Shown here: positions 30,029 to 40,249 of the stretch, one piece after another | Layout of the letters: each line of letters starts with the position of its first letter | Position numbering within the stretch: position 1 is the first letter of the stretch | NCBI RefSeq assembly: GCF_964058935.1 | Contig: NZ_OZ060372.1 | Span: forward strand, 124,001 to 188,000 | Length of the DNA stretch: 64,000 bases | Direction: 5' to 3' | DNA from: Buchnera aphidicola (Pemphigus populi) | GTDB taxonomy: Bacteria > Pseudomonadota > Gammaproteobacteria > Enterobacterales > Enterobacteriaceae | Notes under the pieces: generated by a model | The model's database searches: none | Told to the model about the DNA's origin: nothing | The model's input: only the letters and a program-made list of their open reading frames with translations | Position numbers and translations under genes: made by a program

Positions 30029-30841
30029 TTAAACATTTAGTACATCTTGCATGGTAAAAAATCCTATTTTTTTTGTATATAGCCACGTAGCTGCTTGAAT
30101 AGCTCCCTGTGCAAAAGGAATTCTGCTGCTTGCTTTATGGCTAATTTCTAGACGTTCTCCTATATTAGCAAATATAATAGTATGTTCTCCAACAATATCA
30201 CCTGCTCTAATCATAGAAAATCCAATTTTTTGTTTTTCTCGAGAACCAATTAATCCTTTTTTTCTATATAAAGAATAGCGGTCTAGATTCCATTTCATTT
30301 TTTTTGCTATTGTTTCTCCTATGGTTAAAGCAGTTCCTGAGGGGGCATCTATTTTATTTTTATGATGTGATTCGATAATTTCAATATCGGTATCATGATT
30401 TATAGCTTGTACTGTTATTTCTAACATTTTTAAAATAATATTAATTCCTATACTAAAATTTGAACTTAATACAATACCGATATTTTTACTAACAGATTGA
30501 ATTTTGTTCTGTTCTATTTTAGAAAATCCAGTAGTTCCGATAACCATATTTTTTTTATATTTTTCGCATATACCTAAGTTTTTTATGGTATTTTCAGGAG
30601 TACTAAAATCGATAAGAACATCAAAATTATTAATTTCTTTTTCTAAATAATGACTAGTATTTAAACCTATTTTACCGATATTTAATATTTCTCCTATATC
30701 ATCTTGAATGTATGTATTTTCCTTATTTACTAAGACAGAGTTTAAAACAATTGTTTTTTTTTTAATGATTTCTTTTATTAACGTTTTTCCCATTCTTCCT
30801 AAAGCACCAGAAATACCTAATCTTATTAGTTTATTTTTCAT
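30029..30841 (-). CDS. dapB: 4-Hydroxy-tetrahydrodipicolinate reductase
   Basis: NAD(P)H reductase of the lysine/diaminopimelate pathway, which also feeds peptidoglycan. It has 270 aa (E. coli 273). It begins with the Rossmann motif GISGALGRMGKTL and keeps VLIDFSTPE, VIGTTGFS and the catalytic EIIESHHKNKIDAPSGTAL. It is first in the minus-strand run dapB-carA-carB-folA, like E. coli. Confidence 0.96.
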   Translation of the reverse strand: MKNKLIRLGISGALGRMGKTLIKEIIKKKTIVLNSVLVNKENTYIQDDIGEILNIGKIGLNTSHYLEKEINNFDVLIDFSTPENTIKNLGICEKYKKNMVIGTTGFSKIEQNKIQSVSKNIGIVLSSNFSIGINIILKMLEITVQAINHDTDIEIIESHHKNKIDAPSGTALTIGETIAKKMKWNLDRYSLYRKKGLIGSREKQKIGFSMIRAGDIVGEHTIIFANIGERLEISHKASSRIPFAQGAIQAATWLYTKKIGFFTMQDVLNV

Positions 30842-30929
30842 TTTTGATTCCCTTTTGGTATTGTATAAATAATGAAAATTTAATAATTATATTCAATGCA
30901 ATATTATATATAAAAATGTGATGCATCGT

Positions 30930-31665
30930 TATTAATATGATAAATATATACACTATTAACTTTTTTATAATATGATCAATTGAAAATTTATATTTTTGTT
31001 AATTACTTTTCTCTTTTTAATTTTTTGATACTAAATTATTATTGTACTTATGAGTTTATTGAGTTCTATTACCAAATTGTAAAAATTTTTATCATACTTT
31101 GATTTAATTTTTTTATTTTTATTTAATTTAATATTATTTTTTTACATTGATAATGTTTATAATTTTTTTAATAAAATTTAGGTGTGGTTGTTGTATGATG
31201 CACCAAGATATTTTTTTACCATAAAAAATTTTTTATTATTAAAGATTATTTTGTATTGTTTTTTATCTTTAATATACGCATGATGTCCTAAATTTTTATC
31301 TTTTCTGATATTATTTTTACTTTGATAGTTTTTATCTCATTAAATAAGATTGATTCTTTAATGATTTATTAAATTTTTAAATATATCATTTGACTGATTA
31401 ACGGATTTTATTAAATATAGTTAAACGTCTTTTAATACTTTTTTAATCATTTTTTCATATTTTATGAAAATAAAATATGAAAAAGATCAGTAGATATGCT
31501 AGAAAGTTTTTGTAATAAAATTGTTTTTACTAACGTAAATGATTAATGACGTATTGATTATGTATTATTTTATATTTGACATCAACCAATATGCCCAACA
31601 TTTTTAATAGATTAGTGATAATATTATTTACTGTTTTTTGGTTTTTTAAAAATAACTATTTAGTA
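30930..31665 (-). pseudogene. Decayed ispH (lytB)
   Basis: The dapB-lspA spacer holds ispH remnants on the minus strand, where E. coli has ispH. The clearest block (31533-31619) reads TNLLKMLGILVDVKY then KIIHNQYVINHLR and two stops, matching E. coli ENALAIYGAPIYVRHE then VVHNRYVVDSLR. Earlier, LFLKNQ fits ILLANPRG; the following FCAG with an iron-sulfur cysteine is deleted. Weaker pieces in shifted frames continue to about 31000 (LGHHAYIK, LVIELNKLISTIII). Multiple stops and frameshifts rule out a working enzyme. No fkpB remnant fits between this and lspA. Confidence 0.72.
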
Positions 31666-31707
31666 AATATTTATATATAATTTGTATTGATTAATTTTTT
31701 ATAAAAA

Positions 31708-32196
31708 TTATTTAAAATAATTACATTTAATTAATAATACACTTCCAATAAAAATACTAATATCTGCAATATTGCAGGTAGCAAAATGCCAATTAAAAAT
31801 ATGTAAATCAATAAAATCTACTATAAAACCATGAGTAATGCGATCTAATAAATTACTTATTGCTCCACTAATAATAAAAATATAAGATAAATAATTATTT
31901 TTATAATATCTTATAGAAGAATATATTATATTAAAAATCACTGTAATCATTATTACATTAGAAATAATTAAAAACCAATATTGCCATGTTTTTCTGTCAG
32001 AAAATATACCGAATACACTTCCATAATTATTAATATAAAAAAAATTAAATATAGGTAATATAATTTTGAATTCATGTAATGAAAAATTATTTATAATAAA
32101 TTGTTTGCTACTAAAATCACTGATTGAAATTATTAAAAATAAAAGAATATAATAATTTTTTTTTAAAAAAATAATTATTTTATTATATAAATTCAC
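31708..32196 (-). CDS. lspA: Lipoprotein signal peptidase II
   Basis: Inner-membrane aspartic protease that cleaves prolipoprotein signal peptides. From the GTG at 32196 the product is 162 aa (E. coli 164); a longer frame begins inside ileS and is not supported by homology. It has four hydrophobic segments and both catalytic aspartates: one in NLLDRITHGFIVDFIDL and one in NIADISI, with NWHFATCN between. It overlaps the ileS 3' end by 14 bp, the standard ileS-lspA pair. Confidence 0.94.
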   Translation of the reverse strand: MNLYNKIIIFLKKNYYILLFLIISISDFSSKQFIINNFSLHEFKIILPIFNFFYINNYGSVFGIFSDRKTWQYWFLIISNVIMITVIFNIIYSSIRYYKNNYLSYIFIISGAISNLLDRITHGFIVDFIDLHIFNWHFATCNIADISIFIGSVLLIKCNYFK

Positions 32197-35005
32197 GTTT
32201 TTCACCAGAATTAGATGTATTTTTAATACATCTACTACATATATTGGAATATAAATGATTATATTCAAGATGATTGACATAATGCCAGCAACGTAGGCAT
32301 TTTTTCCCTTTATGTTTATTACAATCAATTTTAATATTTTTAATAATTTTACTTTTTATAGCACTAGATGGTGCCGATATATAATCTTTTACCTGACAAT
32401 CAGAAGTGATGAAAAAAAATTTTAGTTCTGTACCAAGTAATTTTAATTTTTTCTTCGTATCGGTATCTACGTATAGTATTATTGATGCTTCTAAAGAAGT
32501 ACCAATTTTTTTATTCAATCTTGCTTGTTCTAATACATGATTGACTTCATTTCTAATTATTATTAATGTATTCCAATCTTCATTATTTAATAATTGATTA
32601 TCTTCTAAACTAAATAAATCAATGAACCATTCTTCGGCAAATAGGCATTTATTATATTGGTCTGGTAAATATGTCCATATTTCATCAGCAGTAAATGATA
32701 GGATAGGAGAAATCCATCTTACTAAAGCTTGCAATATTAAATACATTGCTGTTTGGCAACTTTTTCTAGGATAACTTTTATATTTTGTTGTGTATAAGCG
32801 ATCTTTAATAATATCCAGATAGAAAGCGCTCATTTCTATAGAACAGAAATGAATGAGGAGTTTTATAACTTCATGAAATTTATACTTATCGTATAAGTAT
32901 TTAATTTTTTTTTGAGTTTCTAACGTTTTTGAGATAGCCCATCGATCCAAATAAATCATATTTTCAAAGTTAATAGAGTCTTTTTTTGGATCAAATTGAT
33001 TTAAATTTGCAAGAAAAAATCTGATAGTATTTCTAATTCTTCTATAGTAATCAGACGATTGTTTTAATATCTCATACGAGATAAACATATCTTTAGAATA
33101 ATCAGTAGAAGCAACCCATAAACGTAAAATATCTGCACCTAAATTTTCAATAATACTAATTGGACTAATAGTATTTCCTATAGATTTAGACATTTTTCTT
33201 TTATTTTCATCTACTGTAAATCCATGGGTAATAATTTCATGATAAGGGGTTTGCTCTGAAATTGCCATAGAGACAATTAGAGAAGACATAAACCAACCGC
33301 GATATTGGTCTGAACCTTCCAAATATAAATTAGCTTGATCGTTTATGAGATTAATATCTTGATATATTTTTGATATTTGAATAGATCCAGATTCAAACCA
33401 TACATCGAGCACATCAAGTATTTTTTCATATTGATTTGCATCATTTGTTTTTATTAAATCTTTTAGTTCCAGGTCCCACCATATTTGAATACCTTCCAGT
33501 GATACTCTTTGTGCTATTTTTTCAATTAAAAAAATGGTTTTTGGATGAAGACATCGGGTTTCTTTATGTACAAAAAGTGTAATAGGAATGCCCCATGTTC
33601 TTTGTCTGGATATACACCAGTCGGGACGATTAGATATCATTGATTCCATTCTTTCTTTTCCCCAAGTGGGTATCCAGTTAATATATTGTACTTCTTTTTT
33701 AGTTTTTTCCCTTAAATTCATGTGATCTATATCAAGAAACCATTGCGGAGTGGCTTTAGAAATAATAGGTGTTTTATGGCGCCAACAATATGGATAACTA
33801 TGTGTAATATTAGACTTATGTAATAATATTTTATTTTTTTCTAAAATATCTATAATTATATTATTAGATTCAAATATATTTAAATTATTTAATGCTGGAT
33901 GTATATCTCTTTTAAAGTATCCTTTAGAATCAATAATATTAGTTAATTTTATTCCGTATTTTTTAGAAACTTCGTAATCTTCTTGACCGTAATCAGGAGC
34001 AGTATGTATAGCACCTGTTCCCATATCTTTTGTCACGTGTGTAGCTAGTATAATAGGTATATTAAAATTTAAAAATGGATGAGAAAATTCTAAATTTTCT
34101 AATTTTTTTCCTATTGTAGTCCCAATAATTTTCCACTTCAAGATCCCTATTTTTTTTAGTGTTGCTTCAACTAAATGTTTTGCTATAATAATAGTGTTAT
34201 TTTCTATTTTTATTAGTTGATACTCAAAATTTGGATGTAATGTAATCGCACGGCAAGCAGGAAGACTCCAAGGTGTGGTGGTCCAAATTAGTATATTAGA
34301 TTGTTTTAATTTAATCTTAGTAAGATTAAATATTTCTTTAATAAAATCAATATTTTTTGTTTTTAGCATAAAAATAATAGAATCTGATATTTTCTCATAA
34401 TATTCTACTTCTGCTTCAGCTAGAGAAGAAGAACAATCAAGACACCAATGTACTGGACGAAAATCTTTATATATGTATCCTTTTTTGATAATTTTAGATA
34501 GCGAAAGAATAACATTAGCTTCGTTTTTAAAATCCATAGTTAAGTAAGAATTGTCCCAATCTCCTAATATTCCTAAACGTATAAAGTCTTTTTTTTGTTT
34601 TTTTACTTGTTTTTCTGCATATTTCCTGCAATAGGATCTAAATTCTTTAAAAGATACGTCCTTACCTGGTTTTCCAATAATATTCTCAACTTTATGTTCG
34701 ATGGGTAGTCCATGACAATCCCATGTTGGTGTGTAAGGAGCATCAAATCCTGATAGATTTTTTGATTTTATAATGATATCTTTTAAAATTTTGTTAACAG
34801 CATGTCCAAGATGAATATTGCCATTTGCATACGGTGGACCATCATGCAATAAAAATTTCTTCTTCCCTTTTTTAGCAATTCTTATAATTTTATATAAATT
34901 ATTATTTTTCCATTTTTTTATTATTTCTGGTTCTTTTTGAGATAGATTTCCTTTCATAGAAAATTTTGTTATTGGTAAATTTAAGGTAAATTTATAATTT
35001 TTCAT
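32183..35005 (-). CDS. ileS: Isoleucyl-tRNA synthetase
   Basis: Class Ia synthetase charging tRNA-Ile. From the ATG at 35005 (MKNYKFTLNLP, matching MSDYKSTLNLP) it has 940 aa (E. coli 938); starts at 35017 or 35011 are possible. HIGH motif in HDGPPYANGNIHLGH, KMSKS in KRKMSKSIGNT, the CP1 editing region with WTTTPWSLPACRA and GTGAIHTAPDYGQEDY (GHG of the E. coli motif is DYG here, the catalytic Asp is kept), and the C-terminal zinc site with CLRCWHY and CSRC. It lies upstream of lspA; ribF, its usual upstream neighbour, is decayed. Confidence 0.96.
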   Translation of the reverse strand: MKNYKFTLNLPITKFSMKGNLSQKEPEIIKKWKNNNLYKIIRIAKKGKKKFLLHDGPPYANGNIHLGHAVNKILKDIIIKSKNLSGFDAPYTPTWDCHGLPIEHKVENIIGKPGKDVSFKEFRSYCRKYAEKQVKKQKKDFIRLGILGDWDNSYLTMDFKNEANVILSLSKIIKKGYIYKDFRPVHWCLDCSSSLAEAEVEYYEKISDSIIFMLKTKNIDFIKEIFNLTKIKLKQSNILIWTTTPWSLPACRAITLHPNFEYQLIKIENNTIIIAKHLVEATLKKIGILKWKIIGTTIGKKLENLEFSHPFLNFNIPIILATHVTKDMGTGAIHTAPDYGQEDYEVSKKYGIKLTNIIDSKGYFKRDIHPALNNLNIFESNNIIIDILEKNKILLHKSNITHSYPYCWRHKTPIISKATPQWFLDIDHMNLREKTKKEVQYINWIPTWGKERMESMISNRPDWCISRQRTWGIPITLFVHKETRCLHPKTIFLIEKIAQRVSLEGIQIWWDLELKDLIKTNDANQYEKILDVLDVWFESGSIQISKIYQDINLINDQANLYLEGSDQYRGWFMSSLIVSMAISEQTPYHEIITHGFTVDENKRKMSKSIGNTISPISIIENLGADILRLWVASTDYSKDMFISYEILKQSSDYYRRIRNTIRFFLANLNQFDPKKDSINFENMIYLDRWAISKTLETQKKIKYLYDKYKFHEVIKLLIHFCSIEMSAFYLDIIKDRLYTTKYKSYPRKSCQTAMYLILQALVRWISPILSFTADEIWTYLPDQYNKCLFAEEWFIDLFSLEDNQLLNNEDWNTLIIIRNEVNHVLEQARLNKKIGTSLEASIILYVDTDTKKKLKLLGTELKFFFITSDCQVKDYISAPSSAIKSKIIKNIKIDCNKHKGKKCLRCWHYVNHLEYNHLYSNICSRCIKNTSNSGEKREFI

Positions 35006-35299
35006 ATACATTCTCATATATCAATATCAGTTGTAATTATTTATTATAGTAATTAAGAGTTATTGGAATCTTTTTACAAAAATTTTTAATACTTATTTAA
35101 AAAAATAATTTTTTATTATTAATTTTTATATGATATCACTTCTATTTTCTTTTATATAAATTAATTTTTATATCGAATAAATGAATTTTAAGTTATTAGT
35201 GGGATTAAAAAAAATAAATTTAATACTAATATTAATAATTCTAAAATTTTTTAACAATGTATATGTTCTGATTATATATATTTTTTATAGGTGTTACTT

Positions 35300-35690
35300 T
35301 ATTTGATAAAGTTTCTATTAGTAATAGAAAGAAATTAATTATTTTCTTTTTTTAGTGAATATATTATGATGTCTGGAATATTAAAATAACATCTGAGCTA
35401 ATTATGGATTGAGTAAATTAAAAATCTTGATTTAATTTAGTATGATTTATAGCCGTACTACTGATTTTATTACTAAATAATTTCGGAATTAATAATGTGA
35501 AATTATATATTTTTTTTATAAATAAAATAAGAGAACTATTGACGAAAAATCTTATAGTATCAACATTACTAACAGTTAAAATATCATTATTAGATTAATT
35601 TTTAATCTTTTTTTATTCAATAACTTTATTGTGAGATGCTAATTTTAAAATACACTTACGTTTTATTTTTATAAATTTTATATAAAAAGT
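35300..35690 (-). pseudogene. Decayed ribF (riboflavin kinase/FAD synthetase)
   Basis: Between ileS and rpsT, where E. coli has ribF, a minus-strand frame reads ILTVSNVDTIRFF, then after a stretch KISSTAINHTKLNQDF (ISSTA at 35451-35465), a stop, and FTQSIISSDVILIF. E. coli RibF has FLAVGDDFRFG, then RISSTAVRQALADDN and ALAESLLGHPFAISG in the same order and spacing. Stops interrupt the frame and the N-terminal nucleotide-binding motif is not readable, so the gene is dead. The whole 35006-35805 spacer shows no other feature. Confidence 0.68.
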
Positions 35691-35805
35691 AGTCATATAT
35701 GTAAAGATTTTATTTTTTATTTTTTTATTTTTTTTTATTGAAAAATAATTGAACTTAATTTCATTTAACATATAAATCATCATTTAAATATTTAGGAGAA
35801 AATTC

Positions 35806-36069
35806 TTGGCTAATATCAAATCAGCTAAAAAAGATTCTAAAAAATCTTTTAAAAGTCGTTTACATAATGTTAGTAGACGCTCAATGATTCGAAATTTTAT
35901 AAAAAAAGCATATACAGCAATTTATGAAAATAATGCAGAATTAGCAAAAAGTATTTTTTCTAGACTTGTACCTATTTTAGATCGATATGCTACTAAAGGT
36001 TTAGTCCACAAAAATAAAGCAGCCAGACATAAATCTAATTTAGCATTAAAAATTAATAAATTAATTTAA
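35806..36069 (+). CDS. rpsT: 30S ribosomal protein S20 (TTG start)
   Basis: Small basic protein binding 16S rRNA. It has 87 aa, equal to E. coli. It starts with TTG ([18 protein letters not shown]) behind AGGAG at 35793-35797; E. coli rpsT also starts with UUG, which is tied to its autoregulation. It is divergent from ileS across the ribF relic and followed by a strong hairpin. Confidence 0.97.
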   Translation: MANIKSAKKDSKKSFKSRLHNVSRRSMIRNFIKKAYTAIYENNAELAKSIFSRLVPILDRYATKGLVHKNKAARHKSNLALKINKLI

Positions 36070-36114
36070 GTTAAAAAAATAATTTTATGGGTTTTATTTT
36101 GAAATGTATTTCAC

Positions 36115-36153
36115 AGTATTGCTTCCATTTAAACATGGAAAGCAATACTTTTA
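36115..36153. terminator. Bidirectional terminator between rpsT and dnaJ
   Basis: AGTATTGCTTCCAT pairs with ATGGAAAGCAATACT around a 6-nt loop with one bulged base; TTTT follows on the plus strand. It lies between the convergent rpsT and dnaJ ends. Confidence 0.75.
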
Positions 36154-36158
36154 AGTAT

Positions 36159-37298
36159 TTAGTATCCTCTTAATTCATCAAAAAATCTTTTTACACCATC
36201 AAAAAATCTTTTTGATTTAGGACTATTACGTTCTCCTTTGAAACCTCCAAAACTTTCTCCTAACTCATGTAATAAATATCTTTGTTTCTCATTTAAATTG
36301 ACAGGAGTTTCTACAACAACACGACAAAGCAAGTCTCCTTGGGTACCACTTCGGACTGATTTGACCCCTCTTCCTCGAATGCGAAATAATTTTCCTGATT
36401 GTGTTTCGGTTGGTATCTTTAGTTTAACTCTTCCATCTAACGTTGGAACTTCAATTTCTCCACCTAATGCTGCCATAGAAAAGTTAATGGGAACTTCACA
36501 ATATAAGTTATTTTCTTCTCTTTCAAAAATAGGATGTTTTTTTACTTTAATTTGAACATATAGATCTCCTGATTTTGCTCCATTAGCACCAGCTTCACCT
36601 TCATTGTTTAAACGAATTTGATCATTGGTATCTATTCCTGAAGGGATTTTTACTGATAATATCTTCGATTTTTCAATTCGACCTGCACCTCGACATATAT
36701 TACAGGGGCTTTTTATAACAGAACCACTACCTTGGCACGTAGAACAATTTTGTTGAACAGTAAAAAATCCTTTTCTAATATGTATTTGTCCTTTACCACG
36801 ACAAGAAGGACAATTTTGTGATAAGGAGCCTGATTTAGAACCGCTACCATGACACATTTTACATTTTTGTAAACTGGGAATTGTAATTTCTTTAGTGATT
36901 CCGCGTACTGCTTCTTCTAACGTTAATTCCATATTATATCTTAAATCTGATCCCTGTCTCGCTCTTTGTTGTCTACCATTACCAAAGATATCGCCAAATA
37001 CATCACCAAAAATATCTCCAAAATCTGCTGTAGTGCTAAAACTATGACTAAAAGAGCTATTAGTACTTCCTTGCTCAAAAGCAGAATGTCCGTATTGATC
37101 ATAAGCAGTTCTTTTTTTTGGATCAGTTAGTATTTCATATGCTTCTTTTATTTCTTTAAATTTTTTTTCAGCATTTTTATCTCCTTGGTTTCGATCAGGA
37201 TGATATTTCATTGCTAGTCGTTTGTATGCTTTTTTGATATCGCGTTCTTCAGATGAATTATTTACTCCCAAAACTTGATAGTAATCTTTTTTTGCCAT
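36159..37298 (-). CDS. dnaJ: DnaJ co-chaperone
   Basis: Hsp40 that stimulates DnaK ATPase and delivers unfolded clients. It has 379 aa (E. coli 376). J domain at 1-70 with the HPD motif ([11 protein letters not shown]), a Gly/Phe/Ser region, four zinc repeats ([32 protein letters not shown]) and C-terminal substrate domains. The last residues contain the near-repeat [13 protein letters not shown], coded by a 17-bp direct repeat (36176-36192 and 36197-36213); E. coli has a similar ending. It is read after dnaK. Confidence 0.97.
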   Translation of the reverse strand: MAKKDYYQVLGVNNSSEERDIKKAYKRLAMKYHPDRNQGDKNAEKKFKEIKEAYEILTDPKKRTAYDQYGHSAFEQGSTNSSFSHSFSTTADFGDIFGDVFGDIFGNGRQQRARQGSDLRYNMELTLEEAVRGITKEITIPSLQKCKMCHGSGSKSGSLSQNCPSCRGKGQIHIRKGFFTVQQNCSTCQGSGSVIKSPCNICRGAGRIEKSKILSVKIPSGIDTNDQIRLNNEGEAGANGAKSGDLYVQIKVKKHPIFEREENNLYCEVPINFSMAALGGEIEVPTLDGRVKLKIPTETQSGKLFRIRGRGVKSVRSGTQGDLLCRVVVETPVNLNEKQRYLLHELGESFGGFKGERNSPKSKRFFDGVKRFFDELRGY

Positions 37299-37326
37299 GC
37301 TTTATTTCCCTGCTTGTAATACACAT

Positions 37327-37357
37327 GCACGGGCGTAGGTTTTTCCTATGCCCGTGC
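37327..37357. promoter_or_regulatory. G+C-rich hairpin between dnaK and dnaJ
   Basis: GCACGGGCGTAGG pairs with CCTATGCCCGTGC (13 bp, one G-T position) around TTTTT. It is exceptionally G+C-rich for this window and no T-run follows on either strand. Inside the dnaKJ operon it may act as a partial terminator or an RNA-processing/stability element setting the DnaK:DnaJ ratio. Confidence 0.6.
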
Positions 37358-37403
37358 TAGTTTATGATTGAATTTATATTCTGTGGTTAAATAATAGAAG
37401 ACA

Positions 37404-39320
37404 CTATTTTTTAGGATCTTTTATTTCTTCAAATTCTGCATCTACAACATTTTCTGTGTTTTTATTTGAAGAATTATGATGAGTATTAGGTTGATTTGTT
37501 TGTGGTTTTTGTTGGTGTTTTTCCATAAATTTTGCAGAGATTTCTAAAACCTTTTGTATTTTACTTTCTATATCTGATTTATCTTCTTTTTGTAATGCTT
37601 GATTTAGTTGGTCTAATGATTTTTTAATTTCTGTTTTACTGGTTTCATCAAGTTTATCTTGGTGTTCCGATAGTTGTTTTTTTACACTATGTGAGATTTG
37701 ATCGCCTTGATTTCTTATTTGGATTAATTCTTCAAATTTTCGATCTGTTTCTGTGTTTGCTTCTGCATCAGAAATCATTTTCTTTATTTCTGCTTCATTT
37801 AGTCCAGAAGAAGCTTTAATAGCTATTTTTTGTTCTTTTCCTGTGTGTTTGTCTTTAGCTGATACATGTAAAATTCCATCTGCATCTATATCAAAAGTCA
37901 CCTCAATTTGAGGCATTCCCCTGGGGGCTGATTGTATTCCATCTAAATTAAATTGTCCCAATGATTTATTATCTTTTGCTCTTTTTCTTTCTCCTTGTAG
38001 AACATGAATAGTAACTGCAGATTGATTATCTTCTGCTGTAGAAAATACTTGGCTATGTTTTGTTGGTACTGTTGTATTTTTACTAATTAGAGAAGTCATT
38101 ACGCCACCCATGGTTTCGATACCTAGGGATAATGGAGTAACATCTAATAATAATACATCTTTTACATTTCCAGATAGCACACCACCTTGTACAGCTGCGC
38201 CAACAGCTACTGCTTCATCAGGATTAACATCTTTTCTAGGCTCTTTACCAAAAAAATTAGCAACTTTATTTTGCACCATAGGCATTCTGGTTTGACCACC
38301 TACTAAGATCACATCATTGATATCTGATACAGATAATTTAGCATCTTTTAGTGCTACTTTTAATGGTTCAATAGAACGTGCAACTAAATCTTCAACCAAA
38401 GATTCTAGTTTGGAACGGGTAACTTTAATATTTAAATGTTTTGGTCCAAGTGAATCTGCTGTAATATACGGTAAATTTACATCGGTTTGTTGTGCTGAAG
38501 ATAATTCTATTTTTGCTTTTTCTGCAGCTTCTTTTAAACGTTGCATAGCTAAAGGATCATTTCTAAGATCAATAGTCTGTTCTTTTTTAAATTCTCTCAC
38601 TAAATAATTGATTAATCGACTATCAAAATCTTCTCCCCCAAGATGGGTATCACCGTTAGTAGCTAAGACTTCAAATGTTTTTTCTTTTTCCACTTCATCT
38701 ATTTCGATGATAGAAATGTCAAAAGTTCCTCCTCCTAAATCATAAACGGCAATGGTACTATTTCCTTTACTTTTATCTAAACCATAAGCCAATGCAGCGG
38801 CTGTAGGTTCATTAATTATTCTTTTTACTTCTAGACCTGCAATTCTACCAGCATCTTTTGTTGCTTGTCTTTGGGCATCATTAAAATAAGCAGGTACTGT
38901 AATTACAGCTTCTGTAATACTTTCTCCTAAATAATCTTCTGCAGTTTTTTTCATTTTTTTTAATACTTCTGCAGATATTTGAGGTGGTGCCATTTTTTTG
39001 TTTTTTATATCTAGCCATGCGTCGCCATTTTCTGATGTAACAATTTTGTATGGCATAATTTTAATATCACGCTGTACTTCTTCATCCTTAAATTTTCTAC
39101 CAATTAAACGTTTTATTGCAAATAACGTATTTTTTGGATTAGTTATAGCCTGACGTTTAGCTGGTTTTCCTACTAAAATTTCTCCATCTTGCGTATATGC
39201 TATAATTGAAGGAGTGGTACGATCACCTTCTGAATTTTCTAAAACTCTTGCTTTTTTGCCATCCATGATAGCAACACAAGAATTAGTTGTACCTAAATCA
39301 ATACCAATAATTTTACCCAT
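37404..39320 (-). CDS. dnaK: DnaK chaperone (Hsp70)
   Basis: ATP-driven Hsp70. It has 638 aa, the same as E. coli. The N-terminal ATPase domain starts [20 protein letters not shown] and includes [13 protein letters not shown] and [10 protein letters not shown]; the linker [19 protein letters not shown] leads to the substrate domain. The C-terminal tail ends in [11 protein letters not shown]. It is first in a dnaK-dnaJ operon behind a recognisable sigma-32 promoter. Confidence 0.98.
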   Translation of the reverse strand: MGKIIGIDLGTTNSCVAIMDGKKARVLENSEGDRTTPSIIAYTQDGEILVGKPAKRQAITNPKNTLFAIKRLIGRKFKDEEVQRDIKIMPYKIVTSENGDAWLDIKNKKMAPPQISAEVLKKMKKTAEDYLGESITEAVITVPAYFNDAQRQATKDAGRIAGLEVKRIINEPTAAALAYGLDKSKGNSTIAVYDLGGGTFDISIIEIDEVEKEKTFEVLATNGDTHLGGEDFDSRLINYLVREFKKEQTIDLRNDPLAMQRLKEAAEKAKIELSSAQQTDVNLPYITADSLGPKHLNIKVTRSKLESLVEDLVARSIEPLKVALKDAKLSVSDINDVILVGGQTRMPMVQNKVANFFGKEPRKDVNPDEAVAVGAAVQGGVLSGNVKDVLLLDVTPLSLGIETMGGVMTSLISKNTTVPTKHSQVFSTAEDNQSAVTIHVLQGERKRAKDNKSLGQFNLDGIQSAPRGMPQIEVTFDIDADGILHVSAKDKHTGKEQKIAIKASSGLNEAEIKKMISDAEANTETDRKFEELIQIRNQGDQISHSVKKQLSEHQDKLDETSKTEIKKSLDQLNQALQKEDKSDIESKIQKVLEISAKFMEKHQQKPQTNQPNTHHNSSNKNTENVVDAEFEEIKDPKK

Positions 39321-39442
39321 TAATAACTCCTACTTAAATATTTTGATAAATTAGGTTATTCAACTTTTAGTAGCCATTGTGTCTTCATATCAGATAAAAA
39401 GGTTTTTAATAATTTAAAATTATATTCGTGAATATTAGTTAG

Positions 39443-39470
39443 TATGGGGGTCACTTTCTCTATCATCAAG
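39443..39470 (-). promoter_or_regulatory. Sigma-32 heat-shock promoter of dnaKJ
   Basis: On the minus strand, CTTGATG (39470-39464) and CCCCCATA (39450-39443) are separated by 13 bp. The E. coli dnaK P1 promoter has CTTGATG, 13 bp, CCCCATTT. The -10 element lies about 120 bp upstream of the dnaK start. This implies a working RpoH. The rest of the 39321-39811 spacer shows nothing else I can support. Confidence 0.75.
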
Positions 39471-39811
39471 GTTTTTATAAAAAAATAATTCTTACTATTA
39501 TGTTTTTATAATACTATTTTATGCGAAAAACATGTGGAAATTATCTTAATATTGAGAATAACGTAATAAGATTTATGATCGATTTTATTTTTATTAACCT
39601 TTAATTCAGAGAATTAATTATATATTATATATAATTCTCTTTTTTAAAATTTATTACAAATAATCTATAAATATTTAAATTCATTTAGTATCATATGTAT
39701 ATTTTGATAATTTTTATATTAACATAGAGGTAATAGATGTATATTGTATTACATACAATTTATTTTAATTAAAAATTATTTAATTTTAAAAATTTTCTTT
39801 GAGATAAAATA

Positions 39812-40213
39812 ATGTTAGAAAATACAAATTTTATTGCTCAATATTGGGCTTTTTATTCCTTTATTATCGGCGGATTTAGTATTTGTTTTTTTATGCTATC
39901 CTTAAGCTGGTTATGTGGAGGTAAATCATTTTCTAGGAATAAGCATGTTCCTTTTGAATCTGGTATTAATTCTTTAGGAGACTGTCGTCTTCCTTTTACT
40001 GTTAAATTTTATCTCATAGCAATGCTTTTTGTTATTTTCGATGTAGAAGCGTTGTACTTATATGTCTGGACTATCAACATATATAAAATAGGATGGATTG
40101 GATTTTTAGAAGTTATGATTTTTATATTTTCTCTATTACTAGGATTATTTTATTTAGTAAAAGGAAATTTATTTCATTGGTCTGTGAATCATAATTCAGA
40201 AAATGATGTATGA
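39812..40213 (+). CDS. nuoA: NADH-quinone oxidoreductase subunit A
   Basis: Small membrane subunit of respiratory complex I, near the quinone channel. It has 133 aa (E. coli 147) with three hydrophobic segments and the conserved loop PFESGIN followed by FYLIAMLFVIFDVEALYLY. It is the first gene of nuoA-N. No distinct promoter could be identified upstream. Confidence 0.95.
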   Translation: MLENTNFIAQYWAFYSFIIGGFSICFFMLSLSWLCGGKSFSRNKHVPFESGINSLGDCRLPFTVKFYLIAMLFVIFDVEALYLYVWTINIYKIGWIGFLEVMIFIFSLLLGLFYLVKGNLFHWSVNHNSENDV

Positions 40214-40249
40214 TAAATAACTAAATAAAAATTAAAATATAGGATTAAA

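Noticed and set aside
36176-36213. 17-bp direct repeat at the dnaJ 3' end
   Set aside because: It codes for the paired KRFFD segments that E. coli DnaJ also has in similar form, so it is protein-driven and not a mobile-element or slippage signature.
38110-38607. Two open frames antisense to dnaK
   Set aside because: Typical mirror frames of the highly conserved dnaK coding region; no independent support.
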